From Methylobacteriaceae bacterium (GTDB lineage Bacteria > Pseudomonadota > Alphaproteobacteria > Rhizobiales > Beijerinckiaceae), in the NCBI GenBank assembly GCA_031272615.1, contig JAISTL010000078.1, positions 1 to 5,541 on the forward strand: a stretch of DNA of 5,541 nt, given 5' to 3'. Position numbers and translations under genes: made by a program. The notes beneath the pieces were generated by a model. It saw only the letters and a program-made list of their open reading frames with translations. It was not told the DNA's origin and did no database searches. Shown one piece after another: positions 1 to 5,514 of this stretch; within the stretch, counting starts at the first letter, position 1, and every line of letters begins with the position of its first letter.

Positions 1-18
1 ACCGCCGGAATTTTACAA

Positions 19-88
19 AAAAGCGCCCACGTGCGCCAAACCAACCGCACGTAAACCAAAAAGTGCCAGTATCGGTCCTAAAAGCGCC
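19..88. repeat. Three copies of AAAAGYGCC in the upstream region
   Basis: The nonamer AAAAGCGCC occurs at 19-27 and 80-88, and AAAAGTGCC at 59-67. Start-to-start distances are 40 and 21 bases, so the last two copies are two helical turns apart and the first lies roughly four turns from the second. All three lie upstream of the binding-protein gene that begins at 147. Repeated sites on one helical face can be regulator half-sites, but no known box is recognised. The motif is short and A-rich, so chance is a real alternative. Confidence 0.3.
29..52. repeat. 7-bp perfect inverted repeat (ACGTGCG / CGCACGT)
   Basis: ACGTGCG at 29-35 is the exact reverse complement of CGCACGT at 46-52, with a 10-base loop or spacer. 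It lies about 95 bases before the start codon of the first binding-protein gene. No T-run follows on the + strand, so it does not look like a terminator of an upstream + strand gene. It could be an operator for the downstream gene, with half-site centres 17 bp apart. No specific regulator is recognised. Confidence 0.3.
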
Positions 89-93
89 GCGGT

Positions 94-99
94 TATGAT
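94..99 (+). promoter_or_regulatory. Possible -10 element for the first binding-protein gene
   Basis: TATGAT matches the sigma-70 -10 consensus at five of six positions and sits in an AT-rich island, with an overlapping TATAGT at 99-104. A start about 7 bases downstream would give a leader of some 40 bases before the start codon at 147. No convincing -35 hexamer lies 16-18 bases upstream, so an activator-dependent promoter or a chance match are both possible. Confidence 0.25.
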
Positions 100-146
100 A
101 TAGTCATGGGATATTGAACGAGATTCGCGAAACCGGAGTTTTGAAG

Positions 147-1142
147 ATGAGGATGCGCATAAAAGCAGTGGCGTGGACACTACCGGTAGTGGCGGCGGTG
201 CTCTGTGCGCTGGCCATGGCGCCCGCCGTCTCCCGGGATACCTCCGGCAACCCTGATCGGGAATGGACCGGCACCCTGAAGCGCATCAAGGAAACCGGCG
301 TCATTTCCGTCGGTCACCGGGAATTGTCGGTGCCGTTTTCCTATTATGACGAAAACCACCAGGTCGTCGGCTACTCCATCGATATCGGCGACCGCCTCAT
401 TGACGCCGTGGCCCGGGCTCTGGGCGTTGACAAGCTGGAACGCAAATACGTGCTGGTCACCTCCGCCAACCGCATTCCGCTGCTGCTGAGCGGCGGCATC
501 GACCTGGAATGTGGCTCCACCACCAACACCACCGAGCGGCAGAAGGAGGTGGCGTTCACCTACACCCATTTTGTCGCCGCAAACCGGTTCGTTTCAAAAA
601 AATCCAACAACTACAAAAAGCTGACGGACCTCGCCGGCAAATCCGTCGCCGCCATCACCGGAACCCCGGCCTCGAAACAGTTGAATACCCTCAACACTGA
701 CCGCGAACTCGGCCTGATCATCACCACGGTCAAAGACGCCTCCGAGGGGTTCCAGATGGTTGTGTCCGGCAGTGCCGCGGCTTTTGTCACCGACAGCGTG
801 GTGCTGGCCGGGCTGGTGACCAACACCGAAATCCCTGCGGATTACGTACTGTCAGAGGAAGCCCTGTCGGTGGCGCCCTATGCCTGCATGATGCGCAAGG
901 GCGAGCCGGAATTCGAAGACCTCATCGATGAGTCCATGCTGACGCTGCTGCGCGACGGCACGGTGGAACGGCTTTACGACAAGTGGTTCATGAAGCCGAT
1001 TCCGCCGGACAACAAAATCCTCAATATCCCGATGAGTCGGGAACTGCGCGGCGCCATCGACTATCCGACCACCAGCGGCGACCCCAAGAACTATCTGCCC
1101 CCCGGCACCGAAGACATGTCCGGCCGCCGGGAAGGGGAATAG
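147..1142 (+). CDS. Periplasmic amino-acid ABC transporter binding protein, GltI-family paralogue
   Basis: This is a type II periplasmic solute-binding protein of 331 aa. The ATG at 147 is chosen because GGAG at 135-138 precedes it by 8 bases; an in-frame TTG at 114 has no ribosome site. Residues 1-29 form a Sec signal peptide (basic MRMRIK, then a hydrophobic core), probably cut near AVS-R. The fold follows: GHRE with Arg58, FSYYD, TSANR with Ser106 and Arg109, ECGS with Ser124, Asp216, and the C-terminal LYDKWF. These match the ligand-contact residues of E. coli/Shigella GltI, except that the GltI His (KDH) is Ala198 here (KDA). It is about 59% identical, without gaps, to the binding protein at 2140. 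The two family cysteines are kept (Cys122, Cys247). No permease follows directly, so it probably uses the GltJKL complex downstream. Acidic amino acids are the family ligand; the pocket change makes the actual ligand uncertain. Confidence 0.9.
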   Translation: MRMRIKAVAWTLPVVAAVLCALAMAPAVSRDTSGNPDREWTGTLKRIKETGVISVGHRELSVPFSYYDENHQVVGYSIDIGDRLIDAVARALGVDKLERKYVLVTSANRIPLLLSGGIDLECGSTTNTTERQKEVAFTYTHFVAANRFVSKKSNNYKKLTDLAGKSVAAITGTPASKQLNTLNTDRELGLIITTVKDASEGFQMVVSGSAAAFVTDSVVLAGLVTNTEIPADYVLSEEALSVAPYACMMRKGEPEFEDLIDESMLTLLRDGTVERLYDKWFMKPIPPDNKILNIPMSRELRGAIDYPTTSGDPKNYLPPGTEDMSGRREGE

Positions 1143-1146
1143 GGGT

Positions 1147-1584
1147 TTACGCCGCCGTTTTTTCCGCGCGGACAATAAGTCTGATGCCGAGCACCGCCAG
1201 CGCCCGCGTCATGGCCGGAAGCTTGCTCGGGTGAAACGGGTCGAGCAGACGGCGCACTTCCCGGGCGTCCTTGCCGAGGCGCTCCGCCAGTTCGGCCTGG
1301 GTGAGACCGGACATGCGGAAGGCATCCAGCAGGGCGATCTTGGCCGCGACATCGGGGGCGACCGGAACCCTGACAAGGCCGCGCTCCCTTGCCCGCGCGA
1401 CGGGAAGCGCCAAGCCGCGCTTCGGGTAACTGAGAAGCGCCAGGCCGAGCGCCTCTTCGGCCATGGCCGCGGCGTCCTCATAAGTATCACCTTGGGTAAC
1501 GGCTTCCGGAACATCCGGGAACGTCACCACAAACCCGGCTTCATCTCCCGGCTCGATGAGGGCTCCGAATGTGAAATCGCTCAT
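1147..1584 (-). CDS. hicB: HicB-family antitoxin with C-terminal helix-turn-helix
   Basis: Antitoxin of a HicAB type II toxin-antitoxin pair, 145 aa. In this family HicB binds and blocks HicA and represses the operon. The ATG at 1584 is chosen because AGGAGA (minus strand, 1591-1596) lies 6 bases before it; an in-frame ATG at 1620 would overlap the hicA stop and lacks a clear site. Residues 5-61 are the degenerate HicB partner domain, with the FPDVPEAVTQGDT signature and an EDAAAMAEEAL helix. Residues 84-137 form an XRE/Cro-type helix-turn-helix (LTQAELAERLG, then KDAREVRRLLDP), which gives the DNA-binding function. It follows hicA by 32 bases in the same transcript. Its stop lies only 4 bases from the stop of the convergent binding-protein gene, with no terminator in between, so transcripts from the two sides probably overlap. 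Confidence 0.9.
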   Translation of the reverse strand: MSDFTFGALIEPGDEAGFVVTFPDVPEAVTQGDTYEDAAAMAEEALGLALLSYPKRGLALPVARARERGLVRVPVAPDVAAKIALLDAFRMSGLTQAELAERLGKDAREVRRLLDPFHPSKLPAMTRALAVLGIRLIVRAEKTAA

Positions 1585-1616
1585 GGATCGTCTCCTGTTT
1601 TCATCCGCGTCGGGCA

Positions 1617-1811
1617 TCACAGCTCCAACGCCTTTCTGATTTTCACCGCCGTTTTCGGATCAATATCCCGGCTTGGAAGTGTCGTGACCTTGTCACCAAC
1701 CCACAGCATGGTGTGACCACCCTTGCCGCGACCTTTGGTTTCCCGGAAACTGACACCTTTGGTTTTGGCGTCCTTTTTCAACTCGGCGATGAACTTGGCG
1801 CGCTTTTGCAT
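1617..1811 (-). CDS. hicA: HicA-family mRNA interferase toxin
   Basis: Toxin of the HicAB pair, 64 aa, the usual small size for HicA. The family has a double-stranded-RNA-binding-like fold and cleaves mRNA with a single catalytic histidine. Visible landmarks are an N-terminal basic helix (residues 4-18), the RGKGGHTMLW strand with the presumed catalytic His33, a VTTLPSRD segment, and a C-terminal helix (KTAVKIRKALEL). The ATG at 1811 is chosen because GGAG on the minus strand (1818-1821) lies 6 bases before it. A longer in-frame reading from 1880 would run through the promoter and operator and is rejected. It is first in the hicA-hicB order typical of the family. The reading frame is intact, so the toxin is probably functional, but activity is inferred from the family only. 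Confidence 0.85.
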   Translation of the reverse strand: MQKRAKFIAELKKDAKTKGVSFRETKGRGKGGHTMLWVGDKVTTLPSRDIDPKTAVKIRKALEL

Positions 1812-1835
1812 GACCGTCTCCGTTCCGGTATCTTG

Positions 1836-1864
1836 TTGATAGGCTAATTTTGTCCTCATGTCAA
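1836..1864 (-). promoter_or_regulatory. hicAB promoter (TTGACA-N17-TATCAA)
   Basis: On the minus strand a perfect -35 TTGACA (1859-1864) is separated by exactly 17 bases from a -10-like TATCAA (1836-1841, four of six consensus positions). A start near 1829 would leave a leader of about 18 bases containing the hicA ribosome site, which agrees with the hicA start at 1811. The downstream arm of the inverted repeat at 1851-1879 fills the spacer directly next to the -35 box, which suggests autorepression by HicB. Confidence 0.7.
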
Positions 1865-1879
1865 GCAAAATTGAGGACA
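1851..1879. promoter_or_regulatory. Probable HicB operator: perfect 8-bp inverted repeat with 21-bp period
   Basis: TGTCCTCA at 1851-1858 and TGAGGACA at 1872-1879 are exact reverse complements. The half-sites start 21 bases apart, two helical turns, so both face the same side of DNA as expected for a dimer or tetramer of a helix-turn-helix protein. They bracket the hicAB -35 box (1859-1864). HicB proteins with a helix-turn-helix are known to repress their own operon; binding to this particular sequence is inference. As an RNA hairpin it would have a 13-base loop and no T-run suited to termination. Confidence 0.65.
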
Positions 1880-1899
1880 TTTTTGACCTGGTTTATCAT
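1871..1899 (+). promoter_or_regulatory. Candidate divergent promoter toward gltI (TTGAGG-N17-TATCAT)
   Basis: TTGAGG (1871-1876, four of six -35 positions) and TATCAT (1894-1899, five of six -10 positions) are separated by 17 bases on the + strand. The -35 overlaps the right arm of the inverted repeat at 1872-1879. If used, transcription would start near 1906 and give a leader of about 230 bases before gltI. An alternative -10-like TATTAT lies at 2053-2058 without a good -35. The gltI promoter is therefore not settled. Confidence 0.35.
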
Positions 1900-2139
1900 G
1901 CGGACCAAGCCGTGATTCGTCTTGGGTGACGTATCATCAGCCTCCGGAGCATAACGTCTGGGATAGATTTAATCTACCCGTCGTTGCGACACCCCGAGAG
2001 CCCCTCGTCTCAGTCCTTTATTACACCGTATCTGCGACTTATGGCTTAAGACTATTATACATCTAGCAAGTTTTGCGGCAATTCTTCTATGTCTTTCCGT
2101 AACGCCGTTCCGCGGTTTTGCACACATCAGGAGAGACAC
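1900..2139 (+). other. Intergenic leader region before gltI
   Basis: No gene is recognised in these 240 bases. They contain a weak inverted repeat CCAAG/CTTGG (1905-1909, 1921-1925), the palindrome CTCCGGAG (1942-1949), the 13-base palindrome at 1964-1976, and an AT-rich stretch near 2046-2062 with TATTAT at 2053-2058 that may be a second promoter. The region ends in AGGAGAG (2129-2135), the gltI ribosome site. An in-frame ATG at 2089 has no ribosome site and is not used here. I see no recognised riboswitch. Confidence 0.5.
1964..1976. promoter_or_regulatory. 13-bp palindrome TAGATTTAATCTA, possible operator
   Basis: TAGATT and AATCTA are exact reverse complements around a central T. GG and CC pair again outside one mismatch on each side (1961-1962 with 1978-1979). 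It lies 164 bases before the gltI start and is AT-rich in a GC-rich genome, which suits a regulator site. No specific regulator is recognised. Confidence 0.35.
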
Positions 2140-3069
2140 ATGGATACGAGGATGAGACCATCGGCACTGGGATTTGTTGCCGTTTTTGCCGCGCTCAGCG
2201 CCTTTGCCGTTCCGGCGACCGCGCAGGACCTGACGGGCACACTGAAGAAGGTCAAGGATACCGGCAGCATCTCCCTCGGACACCGGGAGTCGTCCCTGCC
2301 GTTCTCCTATTACGACGACAATCAGAAGGTCGTCGGCTACGCCTACGAGCTGTGCGACAAGCTGGCCGACGCCGTGCAGGCCGAACTGAAAATGGACAAG
2401 CTGGAGCGGAAGCTGGTCGCCGTCACCTCGGCCAACCGCATCCCGCTGCTGACGTCCGGCGGCATCGACCTCGAATGCGGCTCCACCACCAACAATCTGG
2501 AACGCCAGAAAGAAGTGTCGTTCACCCTCACCCACTATGTCACCGCGACCCGCTTCGTCTCCAAAAAGGCAAACAATTACAAGTCGCTGGATGACCTGAA
2601 GGGCAAGACCATCGTTTCCACCGCCGGCACGTCCAACATCAAGCTGGTGACGGGGCTCAACACCGAGCGCAATCTCGGCATGACCATCATTCCCGCCAAA
2701 GACCACGCCGACGCCTTCCTGATGGTTGAAACCGACCGCGCCGCCGCCTTCGCCATGGACGACATCCTGATCGCCAGCCTGGTCGCCGTGTCCAAAACCC
2801 CGGACGCCTATGTGATTTCCGAAGAGGCGCTCTCGGTTGAACCCTACGGCAGCATGCTGCGCAAGGATGACCCGGCCTTCAAGAAGGTCATCGACGACGC
2901 CATGCTCGCCATGTTCAAGGACGGGACCATCGAAAAACTCTACGACAAGTGGTTCATGAACCCGATTCCGCCGAAGAACGTCACCTTGAACGTTCCCATC
3001 AGCGCCCAGTTCAAGAAGGTCATCGCCAACCCGACCGACAGCGGCGACCCGAAGGACTACGCGGATTGA
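2140..3069 (+). CDS. gltI: Glutamate/aspartate ABC transporter periplasmic binding protein
   Basis: Periplasmic binding protein that captures L-glutamate/L-aspartate and delivers it to GltJK; 309 aa, close to the E. coli GltI length. The ATG at 2140 is chosen because AGGAGAG (2129-2135) precedes it and a signal peptide starts at once; cleavage is likely after ATA (residue 28, before QDL). Ligand residues known from the Shigella homologue are all present: Arg49 in GHRE, Ser97 and Arg100 in TSANR, Ser115 in ECGS, His189 in KDH, Asp207 in MDD. The end of the protein carries LYDKWFMNPIPP, a family hallmark. The second family cysteine is Ser238 here (PYGSML), and an extra Cys72 appears in ELCDK. 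It is the first gene of the transporter operon, 123 bases before gltJ, with a strong hairpin in that gap. Family assignment is secure; the exact ligand is inferred. Confidence 0.94.
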   Translation: MDTRMRPSALGFVAVFAALSAFAVPATAQDLTGTLKKVKDTGSISLGHRESSLPFSYYDDNQKVVGYAYELCDKLADAVQAELKMDKLERKLVAVTSANRIPLLTSGGIDLECGSTTNNLERQKEVSFTLTHYVTATRFVSKKANNYKSLDDLKGKTIVSTAGTSNIKLVTGLNTERNLGMTIIPAKDHADAFLMVETDRAAAFAMDDILIASLVAVSKTPDAYVISEEALSVEPYGSMLRKDDPAFKKVIDDAMLAMFKDGTIEKLYDKWFMNPIPPKNVTLNVPISAQFKKVIANPTDSGDPKDYAD

Positions 3070-3119
3070 GTCGTTTGCCCTGCCGCGCCCGGCCGGGCCG
3101 GACCGCGGCTCATAAATGT

Positions 3120-3155
3120 CTTTCCCGCCCGATTATCCCCGTCCGGGCGGGAAAG
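3120..3155 (+). promoter_or_regulatory. Strong intra-operon hairpin between gltI and gltJ
   Basis: CTTTCCCGCCCG (3120-3131) and CGGGCGGGAAAG (3144-3155) form a perfect 12-bp stem with a 12-base loop. No T-run follows (ctgttggtac), so it is not a classical intrinsic terminator. In many binding-protein operons such hairpins protect the upstream mRNA or partly stop transcription, so that the binding protein outnumbers the permease; that role is inferred here. A second GC-rich palindrome, GCCCGGCCGGGC, lies at 3087-3098 just after the gltI stop. Confidence 0.7.
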
Positions 3156-3192
3156 CTGTTGGTACAGTCCGGGGGAAAGGTATGCGGTTTGA

Positions 3193-3939
3193 ATGTTTGA
3201 GTGGCTCGGCGGCGTTCTCGATGCGTGGTTGAACATCTTTCTCCAGCCGTCTCCGTGGGGGACGGTGTATCTCGGCCTGCTGTTCCAGGGGCTGGCCATC
3301 ACGTTTTTCGTGGCCCTGGTCACTTGGGCCATCGCTTTTGTGCTGGGGTCGCTCATCGGCATTGCCCGCACCCTGCCCTACAAGCCGCTGCGCTTCGTCA
3401 CCACCGCCTATGTCGAAATCTTCCGCTCGGTGCCGTTGCTGGTGCAGCTGTTCCTGTGGTTTTTCGTGGTGCCGGAGCTGCTGCCCCAAGCGTGGGGTAC
3501 CTGGATCAAAAACCTCGAATCCGGTTCGATGCTCACCGCCATCATCGGCTTGGGCTGCTTCACCTCGGTGCGAATCGCCGAGCAGGTGCGCGCCGCCATC
3601 CTCTCCATCTCGTTGGGCATGAAGAACGCCTCGACGGCGCTGGGCATGACCCGGGCGCAGACCTACCGCTATATCCTGCTGCCCATGGGCTACCGCATCA
3701 TGCTGCCGCCGCTGACCTCGGAGTTCCTCAACAACCTGAAGAACACGTCGACCATCTTCACCATCGGCGTCATGGACCTGATGGGCCGGACCAGCGAAAT
3801 GATGGAGTTCACCTTCAAGGCCTATGAGCCGCTGTTCTTCGCCACCTTCTGTTATCTCATCATCAATCTCCTCGTGGTCTGCGCCGCGCGCTTTCTCGAG
3901 GGCATGGCCGCCATACCCGGCTTCAACGCCGCACGCTGA
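3193..3939 (+). CDS. gltJ: Glutamate/aspartate ABC transporter permease GltJ
   Basis: Inner-membrane permease of the HisM/GltJ family, 248 aa, one half of the heterodimeric channel. The opening WLNIFLQPSPWGTVYLG region resembles E. coli GltJ. Hydrophobic segments lie at about 33-57, 72-98, 113-127, 182-197 and 213-233. The cytoplasmic EAA loop that docks on the ATPase runs from about residue 130 to 164 (EQVRAAILSISLG, ending in YILLP). An in-frame TGA directly precedes the ATG at 3193, so this is the earliest possible ATG start. The ribosome site is poor: the nearest purine run (3171-3180) ends 12 bases upstream. That same run is better placed for an out-of-frame ATG at 3182. It is followed by gltK after 13 bases, so the two permeases are probably coupled in translation. 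Confidence 0.93.
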   Translation: MFEWLGGVLDAWLNIFLQPSPWGTVYLGLLFQGLAITFFVALVTWAIAFVLGSLIGIARTLPYKPLRFVTTAYVEIFRSVPLLVQLFLWFFVVPELLPQAWGTWIKNLESGSMLTAIIGLGCFTSVRIAEQVRAAILSISLGMKNASTALGMTRAQTYRYILLPMGYRIMLPPLTSEFLNNLKNTSTIFTIGVMDLMGRTSEMMEFTFKAYEPLFFATFCYLIINLLVVCAARFLEGMAAIPGFNAAR

Positions 3940-3952
3940 GAGTGCCTGAACC

Positions 3953-4648
3953 ATGTTTGAGAATTTCGATTTTGCCGTCATCAGCGCCAATCTCGGCCGG
4001 TTTTTTCTGGAGGGCATGGGTTTCACCCTGCGCCTCACCTTCTTTGCCGGGCTCGCCGGGTTTCTGCTGGGCACCTCCCTCACCCTGGTGCGCATGGCTT
4101 CGGTTCCGTTCGTTTCCCGCGCCATTGCCGTTTACATCAACTTCATCCGCTCCATGCCGCTGGTGCTGTTGATCTTCTGGTTCAACTTCCTGTTGCCGGG
4201 CATCTGGCAGGAGATAATCGGTTCGCCCTACCCCATCACCTTCAACCCGCTGGTGCTGGCCTTCTGGACATTCACCCTGTTTGAGGCCGCCTATTTCGCC
4301 GAAATCATGCGCGCCGGCATTCTGTCCATCCCGCAGGGACAGGCGGCCGCCGGCCGCGCCCTCGGTTTGACGGGTCTTCAGGTGTCGCTGTTTGTCGTTC
4401 TGCCCCAAGCCTTCAAGAATGTGCTGCCGGTTCTGCTCACCCAGCTCATCGCCCTGTTCCAGGATACGACTCTTGTCTACATCATCGGCCTGAAAGACTT
4501 CTTCCGGGTCATTCACATCGCGGCGGTGCGCGACGGGCGTCAAGTCGAGCTTTTCATTTTCGCCGCGGTGGTTTATTGCATCATCAGTTATTGTTCGTCG
4601 CTGGCCGTGAAGAAGCTTCAGAAACCGCAACAGGAACTGTGGGCGTGA
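3953..4648 (+). CDS. gltK: Glutamate/aspartate ABC transporter permease GltK
   Basis: Second permease subunit, 231 aa, partner of GltJ in the inner membrane. Hydrophobic segments lie at about 20-46, 55-83, 98-115, 155-180 and 198-218. The EAA loop runs from about residue 117 to 151 ([13 protein letters not shown], ending in VVLPQA). The segment [10 protein letters not shown], then KDFFR and RDGRQVE, closely follows E. coli GltK and supports the specific assignment within the family. The ATG at 3953 lies 13 bases after the gltJ stop, with only a weak GAGAG (3938-3942) as ribosome site, which suggests translational coupling. The C-terminus is short, basic and polar (KKLQKPQQ) and probably cytoplasmic. 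No defects are seen. Confidence 0.93.
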   Translation: MFENFDFAVISANLGRFFLEGMGFTLRLTFFAGLAGFLLGTSLTLVRMASVPFVSRAIAVYINFIRSMPLVLLIFWFNFLLPGIWQEIIGSPYPITFNPLVLAFWTFTLFEAAYFAEIMRAGILSIPQGQAAAGRALGLTGLQVSLFVVLPQAFKNVLPVLLTQLIALFQDTTLVYIIGLKDFFRVIHIAAVRDGRQVELFIFAAVVYCIISYCSSLAVKKLQKPQQELWA

Positions 4649-4694
4649 GGACACGGGCCGGGCGTCAGATAAGCCGAAGGGCAGGAAAGCGTAT

Positions 4695-5426
4695 ATGATT
4701 ACCGTCAGCCATGTCAACAAGTGGTACACCCCGACCTTTCAGGCGTTGAAGGATTGCTCCCTGCAGATTGAAAAGGGCGAGGTCGTGGTGGTGTGCGGCC
4801 CCTCGGGCTCGGGCAAATCGACGCTCATCAAGTGCGTCAACGGCTTGGAGCCCATCACCAGCGGTGAGATTATCGTTGACGGCATCAAGGTGCATGACCC
4901 CGGCACCGACCTGCCGAAGCTGCGCGCCCGCGTCGGCATGGTGTTCCAGCATTTCGAGCTGTTCCCCCACATCACCATCCGCCAGAACCTGTGCCTGGCG
5001 CAGGAGAAGGTGTTGAAGCGCAGCCGCGACGAAGCGTGGCGCAAGGGCCTGGCTCTGCTGGAGCGCGTCGGCCTGATGGAACACTGTGACAAATATCCCG
5101 GGCAGCTCTCCGGCGGCCAGCAGCAGCGCGTCGCCATCGCCCGGGCGCTGGCCATGGACCCCATCGCCATGCTGTTCGACGAACCGACCTCGGCCCTCGA
5201 TCCGGAAATGATCACCGAAGTGCTGGATGTCATGGTCGAACTGGCCAAAGAGGGCATGACCATGATGGTGGTGACCCACGAAATGGGCTTTGCCCGCAAG
5301 GTGGCTGACCGCGTGGTGTTCATGGACCAGGGGGAAATCGTCGAGGAAGCCGCCACCGACAAGTTCTTCGACAACCCGGCCAGCGACCGCGCCCGGGTGT
5401 TCCTGTCGAAAATCCTCAACCACTAG
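4695..5426 (+). CDS. gltL: Glutamate/aspartate ABC transporter ATP-binding protein GltL
   Basis: ATPase subunit of the polar amino acid uptake family, 243 aa, close to E. coli GltL. It acts as a dimer on the cytoplasmic face of GltJK and powers import by ATP hydrolysis. All nucleotide-binding motifs are intact: A-loop Tyr11, Walker [10 protein letters not shown] (35-43), Q-loop Gln85 in [11 protein letters not shown], signature LSGGQQQR (138-145), Walker B AMLFDE (158-163) with catalytic Glu163, D-loop SALD (166-169) and switch His195. The ATG at 4695 has AGGAAAG (4683-4689) a few bases upstream. It lies 46 bases after gltK, the largest gap among the last three genes. There is no added C-terminal regulatory domain. 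No clear intrinsic terminator follows, so readthrough into the next gene is possible. Confidence 0.95.
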   Translation: MITVSHVNKWYTPTFQALKDCSLQIEKGEVVVVCGPSGSGKSTLIKCVNGLEPITSGEIIVDGIKVHDPGTDLPKLRARVGMVFQHFELFPHITIRQNLCLAQEKVLKRSRDEAWRKGLALLERVGLMEHCDKYPGQLSGGQQQRVAIARALAMDPIAMLFDEPTSALDPEMITEVLDVMVELAKEGMTMMVVTHEMGFARKVADRVVFMDQGEIVEEAATDKFFDNPASDRARVFLSKILNH

Positions 5427-5514
5427 TGTTTAACCGCGTAAGAGTGAATAATTATTATTGTTAAATTTGGCTTGTTATGATATTGCTTTTCTGACGCTGT
5501 CAGGGAGGGGTATT
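5427..5514 (+). other. AT-rich gap after gltL with possible promoter for the next gene
   Basis: This 88-base gap holds no gene. It is sharply AT-rich compared with the flanking coding DNA. It contains an AT-only palindrome AATAATTATT (5447-5456), a widely spaced TTTAAC/GTTAAA inverted repeat (5429-5434, 5460-5465), a -10-like TATGAT (5476-5481) without a well-spaced -35, and a small hairpin CTGAC-gct-GTCAG (5491-5503) whose last base enters the next ribosome site. No GC-rich stem followed by a T-run is seen, so operon termination here is not evident. Confidence 0.4.

Noticed and set aside
114..146. Longer start (TTG at 114) for the first binding protein
   Set aside because: It has no ribosome site, and the extra residues would precede a normal basic signal-peptide start. 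ATG at 147 has GGAG 8 bases upstream.
195..215. Lipoprotein signal around Cys20 of the first binding protein
   Set aside because: The residue before Cys is Leu, which does not fit the lipobox. A normal Sec peptidase site follows.
180..569. Long reverse-strand open frames inside the first binding-protein gene, and similar ones opposite gltI, gltJ, gltK and gltL
   Set aside because: They mirror GC-rich coding DNA, show compositionally odd proteins rich in His, Gly, Arg or Gln, and match no family. The opposite-strand genes have clear domains.
1812..1880. Longer hicA start at 1880
   Set aside because: It would place the coding region over the consensus promoter and inverted repeat. The 64-aa form has a good ribosome site and typical HicA length.
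2089..2139. Longer start (ATG at 2089) for gltI
   Set aside because: It would add 17 residues before the signal peptide and lacks a ribosome site, whereas AGGAGAG sits just before 2140.
3120..3155. Intrinsic terminator splitting gltI from gltJKL
   Set aside because: The stem is strong, but no T-run follows on either strand and the operon continues in the same direction, so it is better read as an RNA-stability or attenuation hairpin.
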